Source: RI-153 sp041391225 (GTDB lineage Bacteria > Chloroflexota > Anaerolineae > Caldilineales > Caldilineaceae). Taken from it: a stretch of 64,000 nucleotides of DNA. Where the stretch lies: positions 1 through 64,000 of the forward strand of contig JAWKOL010000026.1 in assembly GCA_041391225.1 (NCBI GenBank), read 5' to 3'. This document shows positions 27,182 through 37,036 of the stretch, piece by piece. The position numbers and the translations under genes are program-made. Numbering within the stretch: position 1 is the stretch's first letter; each line of letters starts with the position of its first letter. The notes beneath the pieces were generated by a model. It was not told the origin of the DNA. It searched no databases and saw nothing but the letters and a program-made list of their open reading frames with translations.

Positions 27182-30100
27182 ATTTTCTCGATGGGATCTT
27201 GCGCCATTCGTAGTCGCCGCTGGAACGGTAGCTTTCCGGCTCTTTGAAATCGGGATGCCAGATGTAATGGGGAATGGACGCCATTGCATTGTCCACTCGA
27301 CGACGACGAGTGCAAATTGATCCCCACTGTTCAACGCACAAATGATTTCGTTGTGGGTGATGGTGACGTCTTCCGCACCGGCGCGGCAGCCCTTCACCTC
27401 TGAAAACGCAGTCGCCCGCTGTGTACGTCGAGGCTTTCGATGTCGTAGCCACGCTTTTCGGCGCTGACGTCGGTGGGGTGGTGTCCTTGGGCGATTTCGG
27501 CCTGCATCACGGCGTGCATGGCGATCTGTTCGGTGATGCGGCGGTCGAGCAGGGCAGCGGAGCGTCATCGAGCAAGAGGCCGATGGGCACCACCAGGGGC
27601 GCCCCACGATCACAGGCGGCGACGCCGACGGTTGGCGCGTTCCTGGGCCAGTTCCTTTTCGCGGCGTTGAAGCCGTTCGTCGAGACGGTCAGCGCGCTGT
27701 TCGGCGTTCTGGCGATTGAGGCGGGCGTTGCGCTTGCCTTCGGCTTCTTTGCTGACGGTAACGCCTGTTGATCCCAGTAGTTGATCGCCGGGTCAGGCGT
27801 TTGCGTGGCTGGTGCGTCTTGTCGATCAGTTCCTACTTGGCGGTGACGCACTTCTTCCAGATGTTGCGAGACTGGCGCCACAGCATAGGCGCGCACTTGA
27901 GCATCGATGTCGATATTCTCAAAAGTCGGGCCTTCAGAAACGGGACGATCGCAATCGCGGAGGAAGCATCCTCAAATGCAGGCGAACCGGCATCTGAGGA
28001 TGCCTCTCAGGTCAACGGTCTGCCTGAACCGTCAATGATCCGGGTCATTCGGAAGCGCGTTCGTCCTGGGTGGGTGGTCAGTAATCCCGAGATAAGGTGC
28101 GTCACCGGCATCGACGATGGCGATCTTCCCCGCCTGCTCCGTCACCTCCACAAAACGCACGATGCGTGAGATGGCGTGGGGTTCGCCGTTGCAGCCAGGA
28201 GCGCTGGTCGTGGATGGTATGTTCGATGAAGTAGAGCGCCCGCGCTTTACCATTCCTGCCCTGGGTCACGTGGATCGACGAGGATCGCCGTCCTGTAGGA
28301 TGCTGCCATGCTGCTTCTTGTACAGGTCGGAATACCGTGTCGAGTAGGACGTGTCCTGGCGAGGAAATCGGCTTGCGGCGCCTTGACGACGATCAACGCT
28401 TTCTCAAGCAGATGCGCTCATACTGGCGCTGTATCTGCCGCCGTCCGCGCCAGATCACGGGCGTGATTCGCGCACGGAAGCAGGGCGTGGTTCACCTGGT
28501 AGCGGCCCGGCTGTAGCCTCAACCTGCCGCAGTTCGGCAAACGCCTGCAGAAAAAGGATTTGATGTAGTGCGGTTGCAGGCGGCGGGCGTTAGCGTTCCA
28601 TGTCGGCACGGATGCGCTCCACCTGCGAAGTTATAACCTGTTCGACCAGCAAGTTCTTATTGAGCAACTCACGGATACGGAAACATCTTCCAGATTGTCC
28701 ACGGTCTCTTCCAGGTAGGCAAAAAAAGCGCACTTCCGGGGCGTTCACCTTCGCGGATCGCCTGCATTAGCAGCGTACGCAGCGGCGTCTCTTTGAACAG
28801 ATCGCCCAGCACGTCGAACACCTGCCCATTGAGCGCGTTGCTCTCGGTTTTGATCTTTTCCAGAAGGCGGCTGTAGACGTGTCCTTCGCGGGTTTCGGCG
28901 GCGACCAGGTTCCACAGGTGGCAGGTCTCTTCCTGGCCGATGCGGTGGATGCGACCAAAACGCTGTTCGATGCGGTTAGGATTCCAGGGCAGGTCGTAGT
29001 TGACCATCAGATTGGCTTGCTGAGTTGATGCCTTCCCCGGCAGCATCGGTGGCAATGAGGACGTGAACCGCGGGATCGTTGCGGAAGCGATCTTGAATGT
29101 CGAGGCGTTGAGATCGCCCGATGCCGCCGTGAATGGTCACCACAGCCTCAGGCAACCCGAGCAGGGTGGTGATCCTGGCGTGCAGATAATCGAGCGTGTC
29201 GCGGTGTTCGCTGAAGATCACGAGCTTGCGGCGACGGCCTTCGGCGGTGTACATCAGCGGATCTTGCATCAAACCGGCCAGTTCCTCCCATTTGCGGTCG
29301 TCACCGGCGCGGTAGCAAACGGCGGCCTGCTGCTCCAATTGGCGCAGTGTGGCCAACTCGGCGTCGAGTTCGGCGATGGTCTGCGCCGCGGTGGCGCTGT
29401 CCACCAGTTCGATCTCCATTGTCTCAAAATCGGCGTCGGGGAAGTCGCTCAGTTCGTCCAGATCGATTTCATCAAAATTCAGCAACGGATCATCACCATT
29501 ACGGTGGCTATCCAGATATTCGGCGTAGCGTTCAGAGAGAGGATGCGGCTCTGATCCAGATCCTTGCGCTTCTTTTCAGGCGCAGCCGACGACGTCACAG
29601 CGAGTAATAGATGGCTGCGGGCGACGAGCCAGACATGCTGCAGCTTTACAATGAGCGCAAAACCGACGGTACCCTTGCGTCCTTCCGTCTTGCAGGCGAT
29701 CTGCCTTGTTGAATTCTCGCCGCGTGCTCGGTGACGGCGTCGTACCAGTTCGCTCGGCGCTGGATAGTCATAGTCGGCGGTGTAGGTAATGCGCGGCAAG
29801 GGAAGAGGCGACGACCATCGAAGCGCAGCAGTCGTTCTTTGACCATGCGCCGCATCAGATCAGAGACGTCGGCGTTGTGGTCCTCTTCGCGATAACGCCC
29901 TTCAAAGCGGTCGGGGTCGATGAGCGAGAGGAAAGTTGAAGTCCTCTTCCTTGCCGTTGTGAGGTGTTGCCCGTCATCAGCAAGTAACGCATCTGCTGGC
30001 TCAGCAGCTTGCCCAATCGGTGGCGCTTGGTCTCACCGTTGACGTCGCGGCCAAAAAAGTGGCCGACATCTTGTGCGCTTCATCGCAGATGATCAGATCC

Positions 30101-30770
30101 CAGTCGGTGGCTTTGAGCATCTGCTGAAGCGGCTCACTGCGCCACCTGATCGAGGCGGATGATCTTCAAATCCTCTTCGGCGGGGTTGCCGGAGTACGAC
30201 GCTTCGATCTTGTCGCGGGTGAGAATATCGAAACGCAGGGAACTTCTGCCACAACTCATCCTGCCGCTGGTCGGTCAGGCTGCCGGGCGCACAGATTAGG
30301 CAGCGCTGCACGTCATAACGGATCATCAGTTCCTTGATCAGCAGACCGTATATGCCGTCTTGCCTGCGCAGGATCGTCGACCGGCGAAGCCCGGCGGCTG
30401 ACGCGACAGCATCTCATCGTAGACGGCAGTGAGCTGATGCAGCAGCAGCTCGATCATCGGCGTGTGCACAGCCAGCAACGGATCGAAGGTAGGCCAAATT
30501 AATGCGATAAGCCTCTGCCAGGATCAACTTGCCTGCTTCCGCGCTCCAACGACCAGTACTGACGCTTCTGTATAAAACAGATCGACACTCATGCTCGCGA
30601 AAGAGCAGCAGTGATCCCGTGCGTCCGTCATCGCGTTGGTAGAACAGTTGCACGGTCTCCCGACTGCGAAGCGTGGATCACCGTCACCGCCTTGCGGCGT
30701 GCCCATGCACACGCTGTCCGTGAGCTGAATCTTCAAGTCGAATCTTGTAGAAATCCCGTCCGTGGGTCAC
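27180..30770 (-). pseudogene. SNF2-family helicase with C-terminal DUF3883, first gene of the defence operon; frame broken
   Basis: In order on the minus strand the frames carry AVQLFYQRDDGRTGSLLLFR, AEAYRINLAYLRSVAG, a GKT Walker A region near 30380, LMIRYDVQRCLICAPGSLTD, ATDWDLIICDEAHKMS (DEAH box), KERLLRFDGRRLFP, EHRDTLDYLHARITTLLGLP, VTIHGGIGRSQRLDIQDRF, VLIATDAAGEGIN and RIEQRFGRIHRIGQ (helicase motif VI). A C-terminal region follows with LEEVRHRQVGTDRQDAPA, PAINYWDQQAL and VKGCRAGAEDVTITHNEII (DUF3883), ending WRKIPSRK. The total of about 1,180 aa fits SNF2-like helicases of DISARM-like clusters. The start is uncertain, within about 60 bp of 30770. About a dozen one-base shifts break the gene. 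Palindrome 27957-28006 lies in the linker before the C-terminal domain. Confidence 0.85.
27957..28006. repeat. GCATCCTCAGATGC palindromic element (copy 3) inside the helicase gene
   Basis: The arms are GCGGAGGAAGCATCCTCAAA and GCATCTGAGGATGCCTCTC. Read on the gene strand in one frame it gives EASSDAGSPAFEDASS, a low-complexity linker between the helicase core and the C-terminal region (ENIDIDAQVRAYAVAPVSQ). Confidence 0.65.
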
Positions 30771-30932
30771 GATAAAAAATTCAACTTCTAACGGGAAGAA
30801 AGTAACCATAAACCATACAGAAGTGAATTTTGTCATGCGGGAAGAAAACGGCGACATACGGCGGGCGTTGAGGCTGGGTTCGGTGTGTGGTGCGGGGAGC
30901 CGTATTGCCAATCATACTTGCAATTGACCCGT

Positions 30933-30961
30933 AGTATACCGCCCGCCCCAGCTTAAAACAA
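30933..30961 (-). promoter_or_regulatory. Sigma70-like promoter of the defence operon
   Basis: On the minus strand, TTGTTT (30956-30961) is followed by a 17-bp spacer and TATACT (30933-30938). It faces the helicase gene, about 160 nt upstream of its probable start. No operator was recognised. The rest of the gap 30771-31066 holds AT-rich leader DNA and GC palindromes. Confidence 0.6.
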
Positions 30962-30998
30962 GTGCCCCGCGTCAGTCGTCCGTCAGGGCGAATTGGGC

Positions 30999-31042
30999 TG
31001 CCAGCCCGCCGGGTCTGCCTTTCTCCCGGCGGGTTTCCCACA
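30999..31042. repeat. CCCGCCGGG hairpin, right boundary copy
   Basis: AGCCCGCCGGGTCTGCCTTT is followed by CTCCCGGCGGGTTTCCCACA, and two further ACCCGCCGGGT units lie at about 31049 and 31088. It resembles 17876-17914 on the other side of the defence operon. The last unit overlaps the end of the next dehydratase gene. Confidence 0.45.
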
Positions 31043-31066
31043 CACACAGACCCGCCGGGTCCACGG

Positions 31067-32251
31067 TCACCGCGCGTGGGGATAGTGACCCGCCGGGTGC
31101 TTCAACAATTCTTCTTCGATCAGATCCGACCCCAATCCAGGACGCGTTGGGATCTTCAAATACCCGTCTTCGATTTCAAACGGGTGCGTCATCAGGTCGT
31201 CGCGCCAGGGGGCGTCGTCGACGTCGAGTTCGTGGATGAAGAAGTTGGGCGCCGTGGCGCAGACGTTGGCGGAGACCAGTGTGTTGATGGGGCTGTGGCA
31301 GTTGTGCGGCGCGATGAGGGTGTCGTGGGCGTGGGCCAGGTCGCAGATCTTTTTGCCCATCGTGATGCCGTTCCAGGCGAAGTCGGGCATGATGATGTCC
31401 TGGGCGTGGCGCTCCAGGAAAGGACGATACCCCTGCTGCCCAAAGATGCTTTCGCCAGTGCAGATCGTGGTGCGCGTGGACCGGCGGATCAGCGCCAGGG
31501 CGTCGGGATCGAAGGTCTCGGTCTCCAGCCACATCAGGTTGTACGGTTCCAGCGCTTGCGCCAGCTTGATGGCGCCCCCCAGTTTGAAGGTGAAAGCCAC
31601 GTCCAGGGCGATGCCCACATCCGGCCCAAAGACCTCGCGGAAGGTACCCACGATCAGTTCGGCGTTGCGGATCACCGAGGGGTGGGCGTCGCCGGCGTGG
31701 TGGGTGAAGCGGTTGAGCAGCGGCGTGGCATCGGGGCGATCTTTGAGCGCGAAGAGGTTGGTCTTGATGGCGGTGTAGCCGCGATCCATCACTTCTTCGG
31801 CCAGGCGGCGCAGATCGTCGGTGGTTTCCACGGGCGGCAGTCCTAGCGTGGCGGCGTGGCGCGCCCGCACCGATCCACAGTGCGACCAATACAGCCGCAG
31901 TTTGTCGCGCATCTTGCCGCCCAGCAGTTGCCACACCGGTGCGCCAAGGACCTTGCCGCGAATGTCCCACAGCGCGGAGTCGATGCCCGACATGGCTTTG
32001 TAGGCGATGCCGCCCATGTGTCGCACCGACGCGGTGTGCAGATCCCACCAGATCGCCTCGGCCTGCATGGGATCGCGGCCGATCACCCACTCGGCGTAGC
32101 GTTCCACCGTCGCCGCCACCGGCCCCGGCGATCCCCAGTCGGTGCAATCGCCCCAGCCGATGAGGCCCGGCTCGTTGGTTTCCACCTTCACGAACGTCCA
32201 CGGGCGAAAGCCGCCGTCCACGAGGAATGTCTTGATGGCTGTGATCTTCAT
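31067..32251 (-). CDS. Mandelate racemase/enolase-superfamily sugar-acid dehydratase (paralogue 5)
   Basis: The protein has about 394 aa. AGGA lies 8 nt before the ATG at 32251. The motifs are AIKTNLFALKD at the base position (Lys-Thr-Asn), IALDVAFTFKLGG (Asp), MWLETETFDPDALA (Glu), TICTGESIFGQQGY (Glu) and IAPHNCHSPINTL (His). A GWGDCTDWGSPGP loop near residue 33 would reach over the active site and help choose the substrate. The fold predicts an acid-sugar dehydratase; the substrate is unknown. The last residues (LLKHPAGHYPHAR) run into the CCCGCCGGG repeat block, so the C-terminus may have been altered by it. It is divergent from the histidine kinase gene. Confidence 0.84.
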   Translation of the reverse strand: MKITAIKTFLVDGGFRPWTFVKVETNEPGLIGWGDCTDWGSPGPVAATVERYAEWVIGRDPMQAEAIWWDLHTASVRHMGGIAYKAMSGIDSALWDIRGKVLGAPVWQLLGGKMRDKLRLYWSHCGSVRARHAATLGLPPVETTDDLRRLAEEVMDRGYTAIKTNLFALKDRPDATPLLNRFTHHAGDAHPSVIRNAELIVGTFREVFGPDVGIALDVAFTFKLGGAIKLAQALEPYNLMWLETETFDPDALALIRRSTRTTICTGESIFGQQGYRPFLERHAQDIIMPDFAWNGITMGKKICDLAHAHDTLIAPHNCHSPINTLVSANVCATAPNFFIHELDVDDAPWRDDLMTHPFEIEDGYLKIPTRPGLGSDLIEEELLKHPAGHYPHAR

Positions 32252-32369
32252 GGCGCTGTCCTGTTTGTGGAGAATGAGGGTTGACGTGAAATCCGGCGTG
32301 TCTTCCTATGCCACTTATTGGGATTTGCTGTTACTATAGAGGAAGCGTTACGACCACCTCTGGAGCAAT

Positions 32370-35057
32370 ATGATCATGGCCCTGAAAGAATCTGAAGCGA
32401 TCTACCGGCTGACGCTCAGCAATATCTCGGACGCGGTATTCGTCACAGACGATGCGGGGCAGTTCACTTTCATCTGCCCCAATGTTGACATCATCTTTGG
32501 ATATGCCGTTGCGCAGGTGGAAGCGCTAGGGAACATCCGCGCCCTGCTCGGTGACAATCTGTTTGACCCGCATATTCTGCAAGAACTGGGCGAAATCGCC
32601 AACATCGAATGTGACATTCAGCGCCCGTCCGGTGAAATTCGTCACCTGCTTGTGACCGTGAAGGCGATTCAGATCGAAGACGGCACACACCTGTACACGT
32701 GTCGAGACGTCACCGAGCGCATGTTGGCGAATGCAGCAAAACATGCCAGCGAGGAGAAGTATCGCCTGCTGGCCGAGAACGCCACCGAGGTGATCACGGT
32801 TACCGATGTCAACACAGGGCGCTACTCCTACGTAAGCCCTTCGGTGGAGCAGATGTTTGGCTTCACGGCGGAAGAAGCGCTGCAACAGGCGTCCACAGAA
32901 GTGGTCCAGTCGGGTGTACTGTCGTCGTTTTTTCAGGAGTTGCCGGCCCGCATCCAGGCTTTCCTGGCCGGCGACCCAGACGCGGTGACGAGACGACATG
33001 AAGCACAGCTATACCACAGGGATGGCTCTGCCTTCTGGGCGGAAGTAATCACCAAATTGCTCCAAGACGACGCGGGAAACTTACAGATTCTGAGCGTCTC
33101 GCGGGACATTACCGAACGCAGGCAGGCCGAAGAAGCGTTGCGCGTCGGCGAGGAGAAGTACCGCAGCCTGATCGAGAGTTCCGATGCCGTAATCGTGCAG
33201 ACGGACCAAACGGGCAGGATGCTGTTTGTCAATGAAGTTGGGGCGCGTATGCAGGGCCAATCGCCCGATGCCCTGATCGGCAAATTAGTGACAGACATCT
33301 TCCCACCAGACACAGCACAACAGCAGATCGAGTTGCATCACAGCGTCTTCGAAACAGGCCGTGGCCAGGTGGCGGTTTGTCCCGTCCGCTTGCCACACGA
33401 GACGCGCTGGTATCGAACCAGTGTACAGCCGGTGCGCGACGCCGTCGGCGACATCACCTCCGTAATGGTCAACGCCAGCGATATCACGTCGGTGAAACAG
33501 TCGGAAGCCGCGTTGCAGAGCCTCAACGAGCAGTTGGAACAGCGCGTAACCGAGCGCACTGCCGAACTGGAACGCGCAAAAGATCGGATCGAGGCCATTT
33601 TCAACCACAGCGGCGACGGCATTCTGTTGCTGGACGTTCATCAGCGTATCGAGCAGGCCAACCACGCCTTTGAAACCATGTGCTGCGGCGCTGTGGACTG
33701 CTACCGTGAAACGCCGTTCTCGTCATTCTTTCACGTCGACAACGCCCACGACATCAGCACAGCGATTGGCGAGGCGGCGGCATCTCACGAGTTGCGCCGG
33801 GTTGAAGCACGTGCAAAACACCATAACGGTGACTACCTCGACGTTGAACTCAGCATCGCGCCTGTCAACCGTACATCCAAAGCGGTCACCAACCTGGTGT
33901 GCATTGTGCGCGACATCACCGCGCGCAAACAGGCCGAAAAGGCTCTGCGCGAGAGCGAAGCCCGCTACCAGAGTGTGGTGCAGACGCAGTCCGAGTTGAT
34001 CTGTCGCTACTTGCCCGACCTGACCCTCATATTCGTCAACAACGCCTACTGTCGCTACTTCGACAAACAGCCGGGCGATCTGATCGGGCGCAGCTTCCTG
34101 GATCTCGTCCCCGCGGCCGATCAGCAGGCCGTCAAAACATTCTACGAAAACCTGGTCCGCACGCGGGGGACGGCGACCTACGAGCATCAGGCAGTGCGCG
34201 CCGACGGCGTCCTACGTTGGCAGCTTTGGACAGACAATGTGGTTCTCGATGACGACGGCAACGTTGTCGCCATTCAGGCGGTGGGTGTCGACATCACCGA
34301 GCGCAAGCAGGCCGAAGCCACGCTGGAAATGGCGTTGGCCCAGGAGAAAGAGCTGGGCGAACTGAAGTCTCGCTTCGTCTCGATGGCGTCGCACGAATTC
34401 CGCACGCCCCTGGCCGCCATCCTCGCCACCACCGAAACGCTCACCCACTATCGGCAACGCATGGACAGCGCACAGATCGACACACGGCTGGACAGGATCC
34501 GCCAGCAGGTCAACCACATGCAGGACATCATGGAGGATGTGCTGATGCTGGCGCGTATCCAGGCCGGTCGGCTCGACTTTGCCCCCACCACAAGTGATGT
34601 GGATGCGCTCTTCCGCGAGATCGTCGAAGAGTTCCGTAGCAGGCCGGAATACCGCGAGCGCATCGTCTACGTGTGTGAAGATGCGCCGATTGTCACATCG
34701 TTTGATCTACGTTTGATGCGGCAGATCGTCAGCAACCTGGTTTCCAACGCGCTGAAGTACTCCGCCGCCGACACGTCGATCCGTATCGAGGTCACCTGCG
34801 CCGATGGGACCCTCCGCTACCAGGTGACAGACGAAGGCATCGGCATCCCCCCCGAAGACATGAAGCGCCTGTTCCAGCCGTTCCACCGCGCCGGCAATGT
34901 GGGCGCGATCTCCGGTACCGGGCTTGGCCTGAGCATCACCAAAGAGGCCGTGGAGGCGCACCAGGGATCGATTACAGTTGCCAGCGAGGTGGACAACGGC
35001 ACAACCTTCACCGTTGTCCTGCCCCTCGCCCGCGAAGACGGCGCCAGCGCCTCCTGA
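32370..35057 (+). CDS. Multi-PAS sensor histidine kinase (five PAS domains)
   Basis: The protein has 895 aa and GGAG 4 nt before the ATG. No membrane segment is seen, so it is probably cytoplasmic. PAS/PAC domains lie at about 5-115, 126-250, 258-375, 400-520 and 530-650, each ending in a DIT(E/A)R-like linker (RDVTERM, RDITERRQAEEAL, RDITARKQAEKAL, VDITERKQAEATL). The HisKA H-box is FVSMASHEFRTPLAAILAT near residue 672. The ATPase domain has a clear N-box (IVSNLVSNALKYS), DEGIGIP and GTGLGLSITKEAV. Both an HK phosphorylation site and catalytic domain are intact. No response regulator gene is adjacent; the nearest is at 53.3 kb. The signal is unknown. Confidence 0.92.
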   Translation: MIMALKESEAIYRLTLSNISDAVFVTDDAGQFTFICPNVDIIFGYAVAQVEALGNIRALLGDNLFDPHILQELGEIANIECDIQRPSGEIRHLLVTVKAIQIEDGTHLYTCRDVTERMLANAAKHASEEKYRLLAENATEVITVTDVNTGRYSYVSPSVEQMFGFTAEEALQQASTEVVQSGVLSSFFQELPARIQAFLAGDPDAVTRRHEAQLYHRDGSAFWAEVITKLLQDDAGNLQILSVSRDITERRQAEEALRVGEEKYRSLIESSDAVIVQTDQTGRMLFVNEVGARMQGQSPDALIGKLVTDIFPPDTAQQQIELHHSVFETGRGQVAVCPVRLPHETRWYRTSVQPVRDAVGDITSVMVNASDITSVKQSEAALQSLNEQLEQRVTERTAELERAKDRIEAIFNHSGDGILLLDVHQRIEQANHAFETMCCGAVDCYRETPFSSFFHVDNAHDISTAIGEAAASHELRRVEARAKHHNGDYLDVELSIAPVNRTSKAVTNLVCIVRDITARKQAEKALRESEARYQSVVQTQSELICRYLPDLTLIFVNNAYCRYFDKQPGDLIGRSFLDLVPAADQQAVKTFYENLVRTRGTATYEHQAVRADGVLRWQLWTDNVVLDDDGNVVAIQAVGVDITERKQAEATLEMALAQEKELGELKSRFVSMASHEFRTPLAAILATTETLTHYRQRMDSAQIDTRLDRIRQQVNHMQDIMEDVLMLARIQAGRLDFAPTTSDVDALFREIVEEFRSRPEYRERIVYVCEDAPIVTSFDLRLMRQIVSNLVSNALKYSAADTSIRIEVTCADGTLRYQVTDEGIGIPPEDMKRLFQPFHRAGNVGAISGTGLGLSITKEAVEAHQGSITVASEVDNGTTFTVVLPLAREDGASAS

Positions 35058-35066
35058 AACGGTTCT

Positions 35067-36833
35067 CTACGCATTCAACTTCCGCCCCATCGGCTGGCGC
35101 GCCGGCGCTGATCCAGACCCACCCACCAGGAAATCCATATCACAGCCGGTGTTGGCCTGCATCACGTGTTCGGTGTACAGGCGCACGTAGCCGCGATCCT
35201 GGTGCGGCGTCGGCGGCGTCCACGCGGCGCGGCGACGGGCCAGCTCTTCTTCGGGGACGTCGAGGTGCAGGCGACGGTTGGCCACGTCGAGTTCGATCCA
35301 GTCGCCGTCTTGCACCAGTGCCAGTGGACCACCCACCGCCGACTCCGGCGCAACGTGGAGGACGACCGCGCCGTACGCCGTGCCGCTCATGCGCCCGTCG
35401 GAGATGCGCACCATGTCGCGCACGCCCTGTTCCAGCAGCTTTTTGGGCAGGCCCATCTTGCCTTCTTCGGGCATGCCCGGGAACCCGCGTGGACCAACCC
35501 CCTTGAGCACCATGACACTGTCGGCGGTGACGTCGAGATCGGGGTCGTCGATGCGTTGGGCGTAGTCTTCGATGCTCTCGAAGACGACGGCACGCCCGCG
35601 GTGTTGCAGCAGTTCGGGCGTCGCCGCCGACGGCTTGATCACCGCGCCGTCAGGACACAAATTGCCGTAGAGGATCGTCGTCCCCGACGCCTCGGCCCAC
35701 GGTTTTTCCACGGTGGCGATGACGTCGTCGTTGTAGCAGACCGCGCCTTCGGTGTTTTCGGCCACGGTCTTGCCGCTAACGGTGATGGCGTCCATGTGCA
35801 GGCGGTCCTTGAGTTGCTGGATCACCACGGGCAGGCCGCCGGCGTAGAAGAAGTCTTCCATCAGATACTTGCCCGACGGCATCAGGTTGACGAGCAGGGG
35901 CTGTTCGCTGCCGAAGCGGTTAAAGTCTTCCAGTTCCAGCGGCACGCCGATGCGCCCGGCAATCGCCAGCAGGTGGATGATGAAGTTGGTGGATCCACCG
36001 ATAGCGGCGTTGATGACGATGGCGTTCTCGAAGGCTTGACGCGTGAGGATCTTGGAGAGGCGCAGGTCCTCGCGCACCATTTCCACGATGCGGTTGCCCA
36101 CGAGGTGCGCGGTGCGCTTGCGCCGCGCGTCCACAGCGGGGATGGCGGCAGCGCCCGAAAGGGTAAGGCCCAGCGATTCCACCATACACGCCATCGTCGA
36201 CGCCGTGCCCATCGTCATACAATGTCCTTCGCTGCGCGAGATCGAGCCTTCGGCCTCCAGATAGTCGGCGGCGGACATGGTCCCCGCGCGCAGTTCTTCG
36301 GTGAACTTGTACGAATCGGTGCCGGAGCCGATGTTCGTCCCCCGGAACTTGCCGTTGAGCATCGGCCCGCCCGAGACGACGATGGTGGGCAGGTCCACAC
36401 TGGCCGCGCCCATGATCGTAGACGGTGTGGTCTTGTCACAGCCGGTGAGGAGCACGACGCCGTCGATGGGGTTGGCGCGGATCGTCTCTTCCACGTCCAT
36501 GCTGGCCAGGTTGCGGTAGAGCATGGTGGTGGGCTGCATCAGCGTCTCGCCCAAAGACATCACCGGAAATTCCACGGGGAAGCCGCCCGCCTCGTAGACG
36601 CCGCGCTTCACCATTTCGGCGATGATGCGAAAGTGACCGTTGCAGGGCGTGAGGTCCGACCAGGTGTTGCAGATGCCGATGACGGGCCGCCCGTCGAAGA
36701 GGTGATCGGGGTAGCCCTGGTTCTTGGTCCAGCCGCGAGCGCCGAAGCCGACCAGATCGTTGCGGCCAAACCAGTCGGCGCTACGCAGGACATGTCCATT
36801 GCCGTTGTCGTGTCCGTTCGAAGACGTGCTCAT
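35067..36833 (-). CDS. IlvD/Edd-family sugar-acid dehydratase
   Basis: The protein has 588 aa, longer than typical IlvD and close to pentonate/hexonate dehydratases such as L-arabinonate dehydratase. Three cysteines that would hold a [2Fe-2S] cluster appear in IGICNTWSDLTPCN, LLTGCDKTTPS and EGHCMTMGTAST. The Lys in GCDKT is the usual carbamoylated ligand of Mg. The catalytic Ser lies in SDGRMSGTAYGAVVLH. The family dehydrates aldonic acids to 2-keto-3-deoxy acids. GGAGG lies about 7 nt before the ATG at 36833. Its presence beside enolase-type dehydratases gives the locus two unrelated enzyme classes for the same kind of step. The exact sugar acid is not known. Confidence 0.9.
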   Translation of the reverse strand: MSTSSNGHDNGNGHVLRSADWFGRNDLVGFGARGWTKNQGYPDHLFDGRPVIGICNTWSDLTPCNGHFRIIAEMVKRGVYEAGGFPVEFPVMSLGETLMQPTTMLYRNLASMDVEETIRANPIDGVVLLTGCDKTTPSTIMGAASVDLPTIVVSGGPMLNGKFRGTNIGSGTDSYKFTEELRAGTMSAADYLEAEGSISRSEGHCMTMGTASTMACMVESLGLTLSGAAAIPAVDARRKRTAHLVGNRIVEMVREDLRLSKILTRQAFENAIVINAAIGGSTNFIIHLLAIAGRIGVPLELEDFNRFGSEQPLLVNLMPSGKYLMEDFFYAGGLPVVIQQLKDRLHMDAITVSGKTVAENTEGAVCYNDDVIATVEKPWAEASGTTILYGNLCPDGAVIKPSAATPELLQHRGRAVVFESIEDYAQRIDDPDLDVTADSVMVLKGVGPRGFPGMPEEGKMGLPKKLLEQGVRDMVRISDGRMSGTAYGAVVLHVAPESAVGGPLALVQDGDWIELDVANRRLHLDVPEEELARRRAAWTPPTPHQDRGYVRLYTEHVMQANTGCDMDFLVGGSGSAPARQPMGRKLNA

Positions 36834-37036
36834 ACTTTCCTCCTTGGGAACAAGTCGATTGAAGGTGGCTGATTGGGTTCAATTGTGTGGGGGATTGGGG
36901 TTGGGAAAAGGCAACAGGAAAAATCGTAATCGAGGTGCGGGGATTCGTCAATCGAGCTTCGCGGGACGAACGACGAAAGACGGACGACGAACGTCAACCA
37001 CGTTGTTGTTCAATTTGAAAGTGGGATCGAGATGCT

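Noticed and set aside
18458..30961. Classical BREX or DISARM system
   Set aside because: No PglZ, BrxC, DrmA, DrmB or PLD-type gene was recognised; only the methyltransferase, helicase and DUF499 parts overlap.
16891..31000. Programmed ribosomal frameshifting
   Set aside because: Breaks are too many, occur in unrelated genes, and shift both ways; there is no common slippery site.
17876..31042. Prophage or integrase attachment sites around the defence operon
   Set aside because: No integrase, tRNA or phage structural gene is seen, and the flanking repeats are simple GC palindromes.
30999..31095. Terminator of the dehydratase at 31067
   Set aside because: The CCCGCCGGGT hairpins have no T-run in the right direction and lie partly within the coding region.
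35166..36872. Long plus-strand open frame opposite the IlvD/Edd gene
   Set aside because: It mirrors an intact, motif-rich gene on the other strand, has no recognisable domain and arises from GC-biased codon use.
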